This document shows, one piece after another, positions 1-11,563 of a stretch of DNA of 64,000 nt. Numbering within the stretch: the stretch's first letter is position 1; every line of letters begins with the position of its first letter. The stretch is from assembly GCA_951812925.1 (NCBI GenBank), contig OX638368.1, positions 129,169,309 through 129,233,308 on the forward strand, given 5' to 3'. Under the pieces are notes generated by a model that made no database searches, was not told the origin of the DNA, and saw only the letters and a list, made by a program, of their open reading frames with translations. The position numbers and the translations under genes were made by a program. Origin of the DNA: Calliopum simillimum. Its lineage: Eukaryota; Arthropoda; Insecta; Diptera; Lauxaniidae.

Positions 1-984
1 CAACTTATGATTATGTATCAATATTGCATAGATAAGGAAGAAAAAAGAAAATAATTGTACAAGGATATCTTGACTTTGATTGTAAATAATAAACATTCAT
101 CTGGTTGAATTTGCTCAGTTTTCTGTCAGACCTGGCTTAAACTAAATATTTCTATATTTTGTACGAGACTACCTGAGGTTTAAAAATGTGGTTTGTATGG
201 GGCTGTCACGCCTTCTTTTTTGAATTTACTCAATTTTTTTTACCATATATTTTACATAATTTTTGTTTCAAAATGGTTTTAGAGACTCGTGCCATATAGC
301 ATGAAATGTACTGAAAGGTAATAAAAGTAGTTACCTAAATTTGCATTTAAATTTTTAATATGAGTAATTCCAATGATTTTGTGAAATATCATATCATATT
401 AAAAATTTTCTAGTAAAAAAATATTAAAAAGGTGTTATGCCATGTTATAGGTCGAGGCCGAGTAAGGAATACCCCACACCTAATCCTAGAAGAGCAAACA
501 ATTCGGACTTTTTTTGATTATTTTGAGCTTAGAGCACTCCGTGGTTTCTATATTCATTTCATATTAATCGGACTTTAAAAGGTTTTTTGAAATTATAGGC
601 GAGCAACCTCATTCCGATCCAATAAATTTTCTTTTGCATCTAAATTTTCCCCATATAAATCATTATGAGCATCTAATTTGCTTATTAGTATTTTAAAGGC
701 TATGGATTTCATCATAGTCTAAAAAATATTTTGTATTGATTTTGACAACTACATATTACGAGTTTGCGGGGCTCTCAAGGCTTCTACTCGTTTTAAGGGA
801 TACTCTCATCATTTTAGTGTAGATTTTTATATTTTTTCTGCTGATGTTTAAAATTGCAGAAACTTTTCTAGGGTTCCTCACTAGTAGATAAATCTGTTTT
901 CCTCCCATTTCTGAATTTAATTATTTTTTAAGGTGTTGTTCACTTCGCAGAAAAGTTCTGGAAGTATATTATGCCCTTCTCTTG
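1..984. other. AT-rich non-coding DNA
   Basis: No reading frame here looks like protein and no transposon end is evident. Only homopolymer-rich AT sequence is seen. Confidence 0.5.
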
Positions 985-1275
985 GCCAAAGTAAGGTTAG
1001 GTTAGGGTGGCAGCAATAATGCCACATATATACCGCAAGGGTCCATAGTGATTCCACAAATTCTCTTATTAAATTAAATTCATAAACTCTGGTTATTTGA
1101 ATTAGGTGTTTGTCCAAATTAAAGGATCTTGTTAGTACATCAAATCTGATAATGACACTTAGGTGAATTTTCGTTGCCTTAAGGCTGACCAATGCATTTT
1201 AGTTAAGTTCTTGCCAAAGTGGGACAGGACCTGCGTTTCATTGCCTTCATAAACCAAGTGTCTTGATTTCCAGAT
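985..1275. repeat. Dispersed fly repeat with GGTTAGGTTAGG start
   Basis: The stretch opens near 991 with a repeated GGTTAGG motif, followed by GGTGGCAGC, a GGGTCCATAGTGATTCCAC segment and a long AT-rich body ending near 1272. From general knowledge, sequences of this form are common interspersed repeats in higher flies, possibly SINE-like. There is no poly(A) tail or clear target duplication, so the class is uncertain. Confidence 0.3.
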
Positions 1276-1290
1276 TAAAGTCATATAATT

Positions 1291-3555
1291 TCTCCTGAAT
1301 AAGGCTTGGAGAAATTCAAATCACTTTCAGACAAGCCTTGAATAAATTTAAAACATTATTTAAGATTTTAGAATCGCTTGACTGTCCTTGGAAATGCATA
1401 TGTGTGTCGGAATCGGAAGTGCGGGTAAATAGGCAATTTCTATCGTATGACTCTACAGCGAGGACCTTTGCTTGAAAAACGGAAGTTATTTCCAACATCT
1501 GGATTAGTTAACTCTTCAAAAATTGTAATTATTTGAATTACCCACCAAATTTATGAATAAAAACACCTTCCAACAAATGTGGTTCTTCCCCACCAAATGA
1601 AATATTTTAGCACCTTTGGATAAAATCTATGCCTATGGCATAACGCTAAATTTCTAAAATCTAAATTTTTTTTACACTTGTTAAACCAATATTCAGCTTC
1701 TTTACGAAATACATAAAATTATCAATTAAAACTATTTCTTTAATAAAAATAATATAATAGTATGAAGTGATATTTTTTTTGCAAAATACGTCATTGGATA
1801 TTGTTCTTCATTATATTTGGTCATACAGCTTACTGCGTCCACCTAGCATTTGAGAAAAATTAACTTTTAAGTTTTTATGACTTCGAACAGACCCTGAAAA
1901 CCTACTGTGCCATATGGCATAGAATAACCGAAAGGGTTAATACCATATAATTACTTGACCCATGAACTGAATATTCCAAGTGATCATTGTTATCACTCAG
2001 TCATTAAAACTATGAGCTTAACGAGCTGAGAATGTGTTTAATAAGGAAATTCCACAACACAAGAGGTATATTTTCTTTTTTGTGATATACTTTTCCAATA
2101 TTTTGGAAATATCTATCTTTATAAAGTTATAAGGCGTTTTTTCTCAAAATATCAAAAAATGTAGATGTCTAGTTATAGTTTCAACCCGACGATATGTGTC
2201 ACAAAGTCTTGCAATTTTCTAAATGGGTATCTACTAAAATCTTGACGATGAATTGCAAGTTTGAATAATCAATTTTGTTCACATTTTTTTATAAAAGCAT
2301 ATGTTAACTGAATCTTGACCTCGAAAATCTTGGAAGACGGACACGAGCTTATATGCCACTCTTGGACCATCAAATCGAATGTTGATGCAAAATTTTTAGA
2401 TACCAATTTTCATTCCAAATATTTTATCTTGTTTAATTGGATATAATATTTGTTTTCATAAACAATATTGCACTAACAATCAAATAATATTTTATTATCT
2501 ATGTAATATATAAATATTTGCAACGAACTGAAGTGGCATATCACCACAATATAATTTGGGCTGGTTCAAATTTATTTTTCTGATGAGCTTAAGTAATTTT
2601 CGATAGGTATTTTCTCTAATAGTTTATAACTTGAAAAGTGAGTCACAAAAGGTCTTAAATCGCAACCTATGTATAAGCCAATTCTTAAGATAGCACACGT
2701 TTTCTGACTCATAGGGGTTTCTTAAAGTGTAAAGTGCGAACAATAATTGAACACCTAAGTTATTATATATTGGTAGCAATAGATTAGGTGATTAGTAATA
2801 TGTTCTTTCCTTTAATGCAACTCAGGGAAAAGAATTTGTTTATTCGCTCCAAAACTTTAATATAATTGACAGAATCTATTTAAAAATGTTTTTTTATTAA
2901 CATTTATATTGTGTGAAGCTGGAGTTTATAAAAAAGGCTAGTTCATTCACAAAAATAAATTGTTTTGCCCCTTTCATACAAGTAGACGAATGGATATTTG
3001 TATTTTGTTGTTGTGAAGTTTGGCAGCTGATATGTTATAAATCATAAGGTGTTAATTTTTTCCCGATTGATAACTAAAGATAAGGCTAATTAATTAACGA
3101 ATGTAAATTATGAGAAATATGGCCAGGTACGTGTTTTGTATTAATTGAACGTTAAGTATCATTGCAGGAAACAATTAAACTGTTTGCTACACAATCCCAC
3201 ATACTTATACTCTGATTTACATTTTAAATAAAGAAAACCAATCATTTGAGAGGAACCGGAATAGTGGTGACCTTTTAGTTGTCAAACTTCATTCTGTTAT
3301 ACAAACTATGGTACTTAACTTAATTAATGTTAAAAAATAAGAATGACAAAATAATAAAAACGATTAATGGTTAATCCATTTTAGCCGAAAATATATATTG
3401 CGTACAATTGAATCGGTCATTGCAGAAATCTCATAAGTCACATTTTTTTGAACATACTTTTATTGCTTTAAACGCTTCTTTTAACTTAGATACGCATTCT
3501 GGGTAAAAGCCATGTAAGTCAAAACATTCCTTCCCTCCAAATAACACCAAATAAT
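1291..3555. other. AT-rich non-coding DNA with one repeat fragment
   Basis: No coding signal is seen. Around 2155-2195 is a fragment (core AATGTAGATGTCTAGTT, then an AAC.CGACGAT motif) that recurs in inverted pairs at 50.04-50.28 kb, so it is a piece of a dispersed repeat. The rest shows no recognisable feature. Confidence 0.4.
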
Positions 3556-3570
3556 TTAATTTGAAGTCCA

Positions 3571-3625
3571 GAGCAAAAATAATGTCATAATATAAATTGA
3601 TCGACACTTTGTTCGAGTTTTAAAA
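3571..3625. repeat. Fragment of the AAAAGTAATGTCA MITE family
   Basis: GCAAAAATAATGTCATAATA followed by TAAATTG matches the subterminal part of the full copy at 4173-4389 and the copies near 25.87, 43.47 and 51.6 kb. The rest of this copy is diverged or lost. Confidence 0.5.
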
Positions 3626-4172
3626 TATGTAAAATTTATTCCACTCAGGGTATTGTCTTTATGTGTGAAAGACACACACATATGTAAATTTTCTTCATTC
3701 ATATAGAAAAATGGGATTTTATGCCATATATAAACCAACAAAGAAAAAAGCTTTAAAAACAGATATATTTATCATAATCTCCAGATGGAGAATCTTGTTG
3801 TAGTTTTCATTCCGAGCCTGATGATGATGATTTGGAATTCGTTAACTTCAAAGGAAAAGAAGATGAAAAATGCATACAAATATCGTAAAACCCTTTTCTC
3901 AGAAGATCGTTGTGGCGAGGCTTAGGTTGAATGTGCGATTTTTGGAGCATTTTTGGAGTCATGAAGAAGGCGCCAGATGTGAAAGTTACGTTTTTATACT
4001 TTTGTGGCTTCTGTACCAAATGAATATATTGAGCTATATGGACTATATAGTCATAATACACACTTCAATTTTTTTTCTCTTCTCATTGAGAATTTTTAGT
4101 TTATTAATTGTTGTTCTTTATTCTGAAGAGGTATTAATCTAAAAGTGAATCAGAATAAAGGTAAATGAAATG

Positions 4173-4389
4173 AGCTGTTTATTATGAAAGTGAGCAATTC
4201 CAAAACGCAAAAATAATGTCACAATATGAATTGGCTGGTATTTTGTTAGAAATGAATAAATTATGGCATTAAGTTGAAAAAGATTCTCTATATATTGGTC
4301 AAATAAATAACCTATCATTATGGCACATAATGTGTATGACATTACTTTTGCCTCGTTTTGAACTTGCCCCACTTTCATAATAAACGGCT
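4173..4389. mobile_element. 217-bp MITE, full copy of the AAAAGTAATGTCA family
   Basis: The two ends are inverted copies over about 45-50 bases. The left arm runs AGCTGTTTATTATGAAAGTG, then GAGCAATTCC, AAAACGCAAAAAT and AATGTCA. The right arm is its reverse complement with a few changes, ending CACTTTCATAATAAACGGCT. The flanks (TG left, TA right) could be a worn TA duplication, which would suggest Tc1/mariner/pogo mobilisation, but that is inference. It has no coding capacity. At least four partial relatives occur in this window. Confidence 0.65.
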
Positions 4390-5480
4390 TAATTGTTTTC
4401 TTTAATGAATGAAATAAAATTATGAGCTTTAATTTATCTATTTTGAATTTATTTTAAAAAGAAAGATAAGTGGTCCATATTTACCTCCCTTGCCCTAAAA
4501 ATATTCAGAATTAAAAATCAGTAAAACTTTCGGTGTTAATTTAAGCTAATATAAATTATGAATGAATGCCAGACCATTTTCAATTTGTTTCAAAGAATCA
4601 CAGTTTTTTGTGTAGAGAGGGCTACGAGATTTAGACTGCAGGAAGTGCTAAAAAGTGTTAATAAGAAAATTTGTCTCCTCATATTAAATAAATGTTACTC
4701 ATACGACATGTTGGATGTGTTTAAATAGAAAATACGAAAAGTTTGCAAAAGTTACAATAATTGAAAAAACTTAATTTTATATACCTTACATCGCAATAGT
4801 CCTAACTCAAATTGCTTGAAGTCTTGAAATATTTTTATTTATGAAATCGTAGTGGGCTTCTTAAGGAAGTATGCTATCAAAACTGTCCACCAACTTTAAG
4901 AAAACCAAAAGGTTACTGTAAAAATTGTCTTGATGGCTGGCTGGCAGTTTTGAAATTATCACCGTTTGTGAACTTCCTTTTGAAGTTTGCGAAAATTTGG
5001 AGGTAGAACTATTGCATTCTAAAGTATCGATATGTACATCTTGAAAATCAGAGTTAAGTCTTAAATATGTTTACAATCACTGAACTCAGCTTCTCTAAAT
5101 TGTGCTTACTACCAAGAACCGTTAATATCAGAACTTTCGAAGAGTTTTAAAATTGTGAAAGCATTGGCTTTCCAGTCATATTTTAATGTGAAAATATGAA
5201 AAATAAATGTTATAAAATTTTTATAACTATGCAAAAATATAAGTTTTTGGATCCTTATTTTAATTATTGAAAAAGTGCATCATACTGTTACGCACCAAAA
5301 GTTTCCCAAGTAAGCCACCTAAAAACTAAAACGTGAAAAAGACTCTCAACTAGTGATAATTTTGAGAAAAATTGTTTTTTCTAGAATATTTGGCATAGAT
5401 CATTTTGAGAATTATAATAAATTTTGATTAAAAGATTTTCAGGAACAAATCAAAAATTTTGGAGTAAAAAAAAATACCAT
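4390..5480. other. AT-rich non-coding DNA
   Basis: No protein-like frame or element end is seen. The text is long A/T runs. Confidence 0.45.
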
Positions 5481-6300
5481 TTTATTCCGTTTATGCTTAT
5501 AGTACAATCATTTGGGAGAATAAAATGATGTTACCTGGAAAGTTTTGCGGGATTTTTGCAAATGCGTCATTTTATAGATTTCGATGTGCTCTTTCAGAAT
5601 TTCAACTTTGCTACCTCGAATCGTGTTCGCTCGAGCCGCCATATTGGAAAAATGGCGTCCAAAATAAGTTTTTTGCAAATACCTCTTTAGAGGTTACATA
5701 TAGGGAAAAATATTGTGGCGCAATATTGTAGCTTATAAAATTTGCTATAAAAATGACCTTCCAATTGTTTTCGAATGACTTATAACTCAGGAGATATCCT
5801 AATTCAAAATTCGAAAAAAAATTAGTAAATTGTGCATGCCGCTTATGAATAGGCACAGTGATGTGTTGAGCTTAAAATTACGATAACTCATGAACGGTGA
5901 GTCACACGCTTAAAGTTAAAATATTTGTTTATAGTGAATTACTTGCACTAAAATTTACATTTGATTTTTTTTTCAGGTGACCTATAATTTGGGAGATATT
6001 TTTTAAATAAACCTAAAATTTAGAAAAAAACTGTTTTTTCAAAATAGCTCCAAAATGAGAAATTTTTGTACAAGGAGTCTAAATCTTACTATTTCAATAC
6101 GTATGTTCAAACATACCTAAAGGAATTGTAATTGCAATTGAATTGTAAATTTTGAAAAGGGCTACTTTCGGATTTTTTAATGTCTTCAAGATATCTATGC
6201 AAAAAAAAAATGTTTTTCTACCAATCCACTAGGGGTATGGTTGTATTCCTTTTTCTGAAACTGATAACTGTAGGGTTACACCGAAACAGGGTAATATGGT
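5481..6300. repeat. Diverged foldback-type dispersed repeat
   Basis: Phrases such as CCTGGAAAGTTTTGCGGGAT, CGCCATATTGGAAAAATGGC, ATAACTCAGGAGATATCC and TGAACGGTGAGTCACACG recur, often inverted, at 55.73-55.83, 56.82-57.2 and 30.85-31.12 kb and resemble the foldback at 11.6-13.4 kb. The short frames here are by-products of this repeat. No exact boundaries are visible. Confidence 0.4.
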
Positions 6301-6388
6301 TTTCAAAGTGTATCTGGGAAAACAACTACTAAAGTTTTTCGAGATGAGCTCTTATCGAAATTAATTTCAGGACTTGCATAGTTTTAGT

Positions 6389-6559
6389 TAGTGATGAGCA
6401 AAATTGGTCTAGGTCTTGATTCTTGTTCAAGATCAAGACGCTGAAATTTTTACAAAACCAAGACCAAGACTGCCATGGTGAGCAAGATCAGGACCAAGGC
6501 CAAGACTCAATATCAAAACCAAGACCAAGACTGCTATGGTCTTGGTTTGCTCATCACTA
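6389..6559. mobile_element. 171-bp non-autonomous hAT-type MITE with 8-bp TSD
   Basis: The terminal inverted repeat is TAGTGATGAGCAAA at the left and TTTGCTCATCACTA at the right. The element is flanked by identical 8-bp copies of GTTTTAGT at 6381-6388 and 6560-6567. An 8-bp duplication plus a TAGTG-type terminus is the hallmark of the hAT superfamily. The inside is not coding; it is built from degenerate repeats of TCTTGGTCTTGG and its complement. Two truncated relatives lie at 11132 and 15196. Confidence 0.85.
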
Positions 6560-6872
6560 GTTTTAGTAGAAAAAAAAAATAAAGTTATGAATTACTTTTT
6601 ATTAGGTATGTATATAAAAGAGCATTATTGTTAACATAAAATAGTTTGCAAAATTACAAATGAGCTCTTGGCCAATTCATAAAGGTCTCATCTCTTAGAG
6701 AGATTGCTTTTTTTCGCCCACTTTTAAATCAGATACGAGTTTTTCGCAAACAAAACATGGATCTACATACGTATGTAAATTAAAAAATTAATAAAAGCAT
6801 AATTTCAATACCGAAAAAGTTTCGACATAGGGAAGCGCTCTTCGAAATTCACTTTTCAATTGTATTTGTATT

Positions 6873-7080
6873 TTGGTTTTTTTTTTTTTTTTTTCATTTA
6901 CCTGCCAAAATGAACAGTTGAATTTTCATTTTTATTTTGTCCTTGAACTTGAACTGAAAGTGAATGAACAATTTCACGATTTTTATTTTTTCACACTTTG
7001 CACCAAAAGAAAATCGCTGCAACAACACTCTTTCGTTGTAAACTTTGAAGGCATCAAAAGCCCGACAACCGACAACTAAA
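6873..7080 (+). other. Non-coding sequence upstream of the 7.1-kb leader
   Basis: An open frame runs 6873-7079, but its composition (a T18 run, then F/L/Q-rich low-complexity residues) gives no family signal. More likely it is promoter-proximal or untranslated sequence of the gene starting nearby. Confidence 0.3.
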
Positions 7081-7708
7081 CCAACTGAATGTCCTGACGG
7101 AAGTGCGAAAATTTCAATTTCAATTTGATGCGTTCAGCTTCGTTTTTGTACCGTTACTTTTAACTACGACAACGACCCAAAGACGACCAGAACACGAAGC
7201 GCATTAAACTTTAAATGAAAGCGCCAAGCAAACCGCGATGGACGAATTCTGAATGATTACTGACAATCAGAAGAAAAAAAAAACAAACATAACGGCACAG
7301 CAAAATCAAAAGAACAAAAATCATGAAACGAAAAACCAAAAACCGAAAAAAGAACCCAAAGCGCTAAAAAAATAAAAAAAAAAAATAAAAGACGAAAATT
7401 TTAAATTAAAATCACAGAACGGAAGAAAAACAGAGCAGAAAAAAAAAATCAGCAAAAAAAGCACAATTGCAATCGGTCGCTATCGCTATTACGAAGCGAA
7501 TAATTTTGCCGAGTAAATTTGATAGAACAACGACAACAACAATAAATACACTTTAATACCTACGCCAACACCAACAGCACAGTAACAGCAACAGCAACAA
7601 CTGAGCACCTCAATTTATGAAGAGCAATCGACAGACAGCAACAATAATTGAGCGCCGTTGCCCGACAACATCGAGTGAGCGATTAATTGATAAAATCGGA
7701 AGTTTGCT
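7081..7708 (+). promoter_or_regulatory. Probable 5' leader of the small gene starting at 7709
   Basis: From about 7081 the strand turns A-rich with many AAC, CAA, CAG and GAC triplets, plus CAACAGCAACAGCAAC near 7580. This composition is typical of fly 5' untranslated exons. It runs without a splice signal into the ATG at 7709. TTCAGCTT near 7134 could be an initiator, but no TATA box or strong downstream element is clear, so the start of transcription is not fixed. Confidence 0.4.
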
Positions 7709-7741
7709 ATGATGGGTGAAAGAGGTGTCAGCAGCATTCAG
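7709..7741 (+). CDS. Candidate first coding exon (MMGERGVSSIQ) of a small split gene
   Basis: Two tandem ATGs (7709 and 7712) open an 11-codon exon ending in CAG followed by the consensus donor GTAGGT at 7742, in phase 0. The second ATG has the better context (ATGATGG). I found no other plausible exon until 25153, where an acceptor (TTTTCCATAG) in phase 0 leads into an 84-codon terminal exon. The joined product would be 95 residues. I do not recognise the protein. The pairing rests on phase, composition and the lack of alternatives, so either exon could instead belong to another transcript. Confidence 0.4.
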
Positions 7742-8184
7742 GTAGGTCAGATCTTTGGGGGGGTGGCGTTAGAATGTGAAGAATCGCAAAAGGTGGCACT
7801 TTAAAGGAAGCAGCATTTCAATAAATGCGCATCATATTATGCAACTATGAAACTTCTTTCAGTAAAAATGTTTGCGAATGTTAATTGGTTTCGGTGAAAT
7901 CGATTGTGCGTGAATCAAATTCATACACTAAGGATAATTGAGGAATGGAAATACCTGCCAAAGGGCCTAAGTGCCAATACGAGGCTGAAGTAATGTCATA
8001 CATATTATGTATCATAATAACACACTATCACAATCTATCTACCAATCTGTCGGGAAAATCTGATTACGGGACTGTTTCCGGCATCGATCGTAGATGAATA
8101 ATCGGTTTAAATTGAAATCCTAGCTGATTCTCTTCACAAGATAATGCATTTAAAATTTTTTTTTTTTTTACTTTTTATTAAAAA
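7742..8184. other. Intron-like non-coding DNA
   Basis: Starts with the GTAGGTCAG donor sequence. No feature is seen up to the Helitron end at 8185 apart from a T-run near 8160. Confidence 0.4.
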
Positions 8185-8475
8185 CTAGCCTTCCCTGCCC
8201 GCTTCGCTAGGCATGTTTGTTTTGTTTTTTCATTCCCAATAGCTTATAAGATATAGATAAAAGCGTTCATTTATACCACTGTATTATGGAAAAGTTAATT
8301 TCATTTTAAACCATCTCAAACTATCATCCACTATCGATAGTTTGCGAGTTCTACCAAGTTCTGCCCTCCCCTATTTTTTATCTTTCTGACTTAGTATAAA
8401 AATAAATCAATGGGAATGATTTTTTTAAAATTTAATTTGTTTCTAATTTATTTTGTAATTTATAAATGTTTTCTT

Positions 8476-9573
8476 TTAATGATTTAAATTTTTTACTAAG
8501 GAGTTCATTCTGTAAAAAAAAAAAAATACCTGCGACTCGCTGAACATTACCATTTCTGCGATGAAGAATGCGTTAAATTCTTCGCCAACTATAACGATCG
8601 CCACTTCAGCAATTGTTGGTGCATTGTATCGTCTTTCGTGTTGTCCGACAGGTGTTTTATCTGCTCTTATTATAACTCTGTACTCATCTGCTGGCATTTG
8701 GTCGAGGGCAGTTCTAAACAATTGAATCAATTCGTTGTGTTGATCGAATAAAGTTTGTCTCGTCTAGTGCCCGTATTGTATCGACAACGTTGATCTATTT
8801 GTTCATCTGTGTTTCCCCTGAAATAAATTTGAAGAAATTTATGGTCCGTATCTGGCAATGGTAGTAATGATCCAGCATGATGATATATTTGACCTTGTAC
8901 TTTGAATGTTGGCATATAGTTGTCGCGCACGATATTCGTTGCACCGAATGATGTCATTTGGAAACATGAATTGTACTTGCGTATATTCGTTAAAAAATGT
9001 TTTGATTCGCTCGTGTCGCCTGATACCAACTTTGATAATGGTTCGGGTGGTAGATGTAATTCTGGTAATTTAACTTTTCCACCAGCACAGCACATTCCTG
9101 GTGATTCATTCTTAAATTTGAATGTACTGCAATATGTGCATAGTTCATCCATTTTTCCAATAACCACACTTGGATGAATGCTGTAATTATAGTTACCATT
9201 GTAATGGAATGCACTGAGATATACACAAGTCAGCGTGAGTGGTTCATCTGGCTCGAGCAGTGTACATTCGGATGGTAAGCAGTCTGGATTCGCGTTGCAC
9301 GTTTGTTTCCGATGAACGGGCTCGAGCATGAAGTTCTCTGTCGGTTTCCAATCTTGCATTTCGTTGCTCGTTTGTTTCCGATGAACGGGTTCGAGCATGA
9401 ACTTCACGGTTGGATTCCAATCTTGCATTTTGTTGCTCGTTTGTTTCCGATAAACGGACTCGAGCATGAATTTCTCGGTCGGATTCCAATCTCGCTTCTC
9501 GTTGTTCGTTTGTTTCTGAGTTTCGTTTTGCTTGAGACGTAGAACGACCGAGCGCTCGTTTTTTGGGAGGCAT
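8476..9573 (-). pseudogene. Helitron N-terminal protein (Helitron_like_N region), frameshifted
   Basis: The product would be the N-terminal part of a rolling-circle Rep/helicase transposase. The chain starts at 9573 with MPPKKRALGRSTSQAKR. It then has about four 22-residue repeats of the form SETNEQRxARLExxRExHAR, an arrangement I know from fly Helitron proteins. After about 9244 the reading moves to another frame with HPSVVIGKMDELC, CTYCSTFKFKNESPGMCCAG, KYNSCFQMTSFGA and DHKFLQIYFRGNTDEQ. A second shift near 8740 leads to FRTALDQMPADEYRVIIRAD and NAPTIAEVAIVIVGEEF, and it ends near 8476. The Rep catalytic motifs and the helicase are absent. It is a remnant with at least two frameshifts. Confidence 0.8.
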
Positions 9574-9884
9574 AACTGCACAGAAATTGCGTTGAAATGT
9601 TTTGATAATAAATTTAAATATGTTGAGCGTTGATCAACAAATGGCATTGAAAATTAATTTAAATTTTTTGAGAGTTGATCAGCAATCAAAATTTCGAATG
9701 AATTCAAAAAAGCTACTCTCTTACTCTTGATTATGTTCACAAATTCACTGAGAATAATGTAAAAAATAAGCGTTTGGAAGATTACGAAACCAATGTTGAT
9801 TCCTTTTACCATGAAATGCATGAAAAAGGGGCATGTTCCACCTATTTTGTTATTGAAGGAAAGTTAATTTCGTTTCAAACCATC

Positions 9885-10370
9885 TTAAAAATTCCGAATA
9901 GCGTAGCTAGGGTGTCCCAGGAATCTATCAATTAAGGCTTGTTGATAGTTCGCCAAAGATGCTTTTCTTGTAGTACATTTAGATATTCTTCGATTATTCC
10001 AAAAAATTATCAATAAAGGCTTGTTGATAGTTCGCCACAGATGTTTTGCCTTTAATATGCCTAGATATTCTTCGTTTCGGCTATGAAGCCTTCGGGTGAC
10101 CTTCGGCAACCTTTGAGTGTCACGGGAAACTGTTAATTAAAATTTTTTTAAAGACTTTTTCCCTCTCGAATATTCTTAGTTTTGACTGTAAAACCTTCGG
10201 GTGACCTTCAAGAACCTTCGGGTGTCAGAGAAAAATATCAGTTAAGGATTGTTGGTAGTGTGCCACAGATGTTTTCTCTCTAGTATATCCAGATATTCTT
10301 CGTTTTGACTATGAAACCTTCGGGTGATCTTCGGAAACCTTCGTGTATAGCCTAAGCTATGCAATTTAAT
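9885..10370. repeat. Degenerate tandem repeat, about 85-120 bp period, inside the Helitron
   Basis: AAGGCTTGTTGATAGTTCGC occurs at about 9930 and 10017, with a weaker copy (AAGGATTGTTGGTAGTGTGC) near 10233. In between, TAGATATTCTTCG and CCTTCGGGTGACCTTC recur four to five times up to 10345. The short frame at 9885-10109 is a by-product of the repeat. Confidence 0.6.
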
Positions 10371-10753
10371 TTAAGGATGATTTGGTGTTAATTTCAGGTG
10401 AATCGATTAAGCAGTCTCTGAGAAAATGCAATTTAACAAATTTTTGTATGAGGGCCACCCTTAATATGCACCCTGATAAATTTTTTTTTTTTTCTTAGAA
10501 ATCTTCGCGGGCATGTTCAACCAATTCCTAATGTTTCAACGCAATCAGATAAACGGTCTCTGAGAAAATGCGATTTAAAACAAATTTTTATATGAGGGCC
10601 ACCCTTAATATCCACCTTAACGGAATAAATAGTATCCTATGTCCGTTTCCTGGCTCTAAGCTACCTCCTCATTAATTTTCAGCCATATCGGTAAAGCCAT
10701 TCTTGAGTTATAAATAGTGTAACTAACACGACTTTCTTTTATATATATATAGA

Positions 10754-10893
10754 AATAAGTTTTCACGGACTTAAAAAAAAAACAAATGCGGGGGTTGTGT
10801 CAACTGGTAGCCTGGCTTTTCGAAACGTAACACCCATCTTTTTGATAGCTTTTTCATACCCTGATATTTGTAAAGAAATGTTTACTATTTGAG
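10754..10893. other. Short non-coding spacer
   Basis: Between the Helitron end and the next frame. Nothing is recognised. Confidence 0.3.
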
Positions 10894-11125
10894 CTATCCA
10901 TGTATGGCATTGATGTCATTCTGCAAGCGCCGGCGTTTCATTGCTCTGCGGACCTTTTTCGCCATTCTCGCTGCAACTGATGGCATTGCCTTCAACTTGT
11001 TTGGTATTTCACAAGGATCGGCAATGTAAGAAACTCTTCGAGGGTCTCTTGTATAACTAGATACATATATGTCTTTGGAGCATGGGCAATTCAACAAAAT
11101 TTGTAAGCCATCATACTCTCTGCCA
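10894..11125 (-). CDS. Unrecognised basic ORF fragment, possible terminal exon
   Basis: On the minus strand an open frame gives EYDGLQILLNCPCSKDI, then DPRRVSYIADPCEIPNK, then AARMAKKVRRAMKRRRLQND and stops after NAIHG. The mixed hydrophobic/charged text and the basic tail look more like real protein than chance AT-rich translation. A possible acceptor (TTGGCAG) precedes GAGTATGAT near 11125. Its upstream side is cut by a hAT-type MITE fragment at 11132. I do not recognise the family. It could be a host exon, a retro-copy or transposon coding sequence. Confidence 0.25.
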
Positions 11126-11131
11126 AGGCCG

Positions 11132-11452
11132 TAGTGATGAGCAATTTGTCTTGGTCTTGGTAATTTTTCGTGACAAGGACTAAGGCACTGATATAATTTC
11201 AAAACCAAGATCAAGAATGCTTTTCAGTCTTAGTAATTTGTCTTAGTAATTTAGAGTTAATTTCGATGTGTCACGCTCTTTTCAAGCATAAAATCATCTC
11301 TCAATTTGAAATTTGGCATCTTAAAAAAAAAAGTTTTGGACATTTTTAATTCTCAATAATCTTTAGAAATCTTTTCAAGAAAGACCAAGACCGATACTTA
11401 AGACTTAATGCCTAAGGCCAAAACCAAGACTCAATGCTACCACAAGACTGCT
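11132..11452. mobile_element. Truncated copy of the TAGTGATGAGCAA hAT-type MITE
   Basis: Starts with TAGTGATGAGCAATTTGTCT and continues with TCTTGGTCTTGG repeats and a diverged middle. It returns to AAAACCAAGACTCAATG and AGACTGCTA near 11452, the same order as the intact copy at 6389-6559. The right inverted repeat (TTTGCTCATCACTA) is missing. Confidence 0.6.
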
Positions 11453-11563
11453 ACAACAGAAGGAACCTTCTTCATGCCTTTTGTGTCAGAAGTCAAACTA
11501 TTGTATAAGCTCCAAGAAAGTTAAATATGGCCTTTGTTGCTTAGAATAGGGGAAAACGGCTTT

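Larger units (their letters stand above)
8185..10753 (-). mobile_element. Helitron with both ends, about 2.57 kb, decayed inside
   Basis: Read on the minus strand, the 5' end near 10753 begins TCTATATATATATAAAAG, followed by GAAAGTCGTGTTAGTTACAC and a TTATAACTCAAGAATGGCTT segment, a form I know from insect Helitrons. The 3' end at 8185 is CTAG followed by T, preceded by a GC-rich short hairpin region (GCGAAGCGGGCAGGGAAGGC). That matches the CTRR terminus and insertion before T. Minus-strand frames at 8476-9573 encode the N-terminal Helitron protein in broken form. No helicase region is left, so it cannot move by itself. Confidence 0.75.

Noticed and set aside
917..1498. Minus-strand frames at 0.9-1.5 kb
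   Set aside because: Translations of the GGTTAGG repeat and AT-rich DNA.
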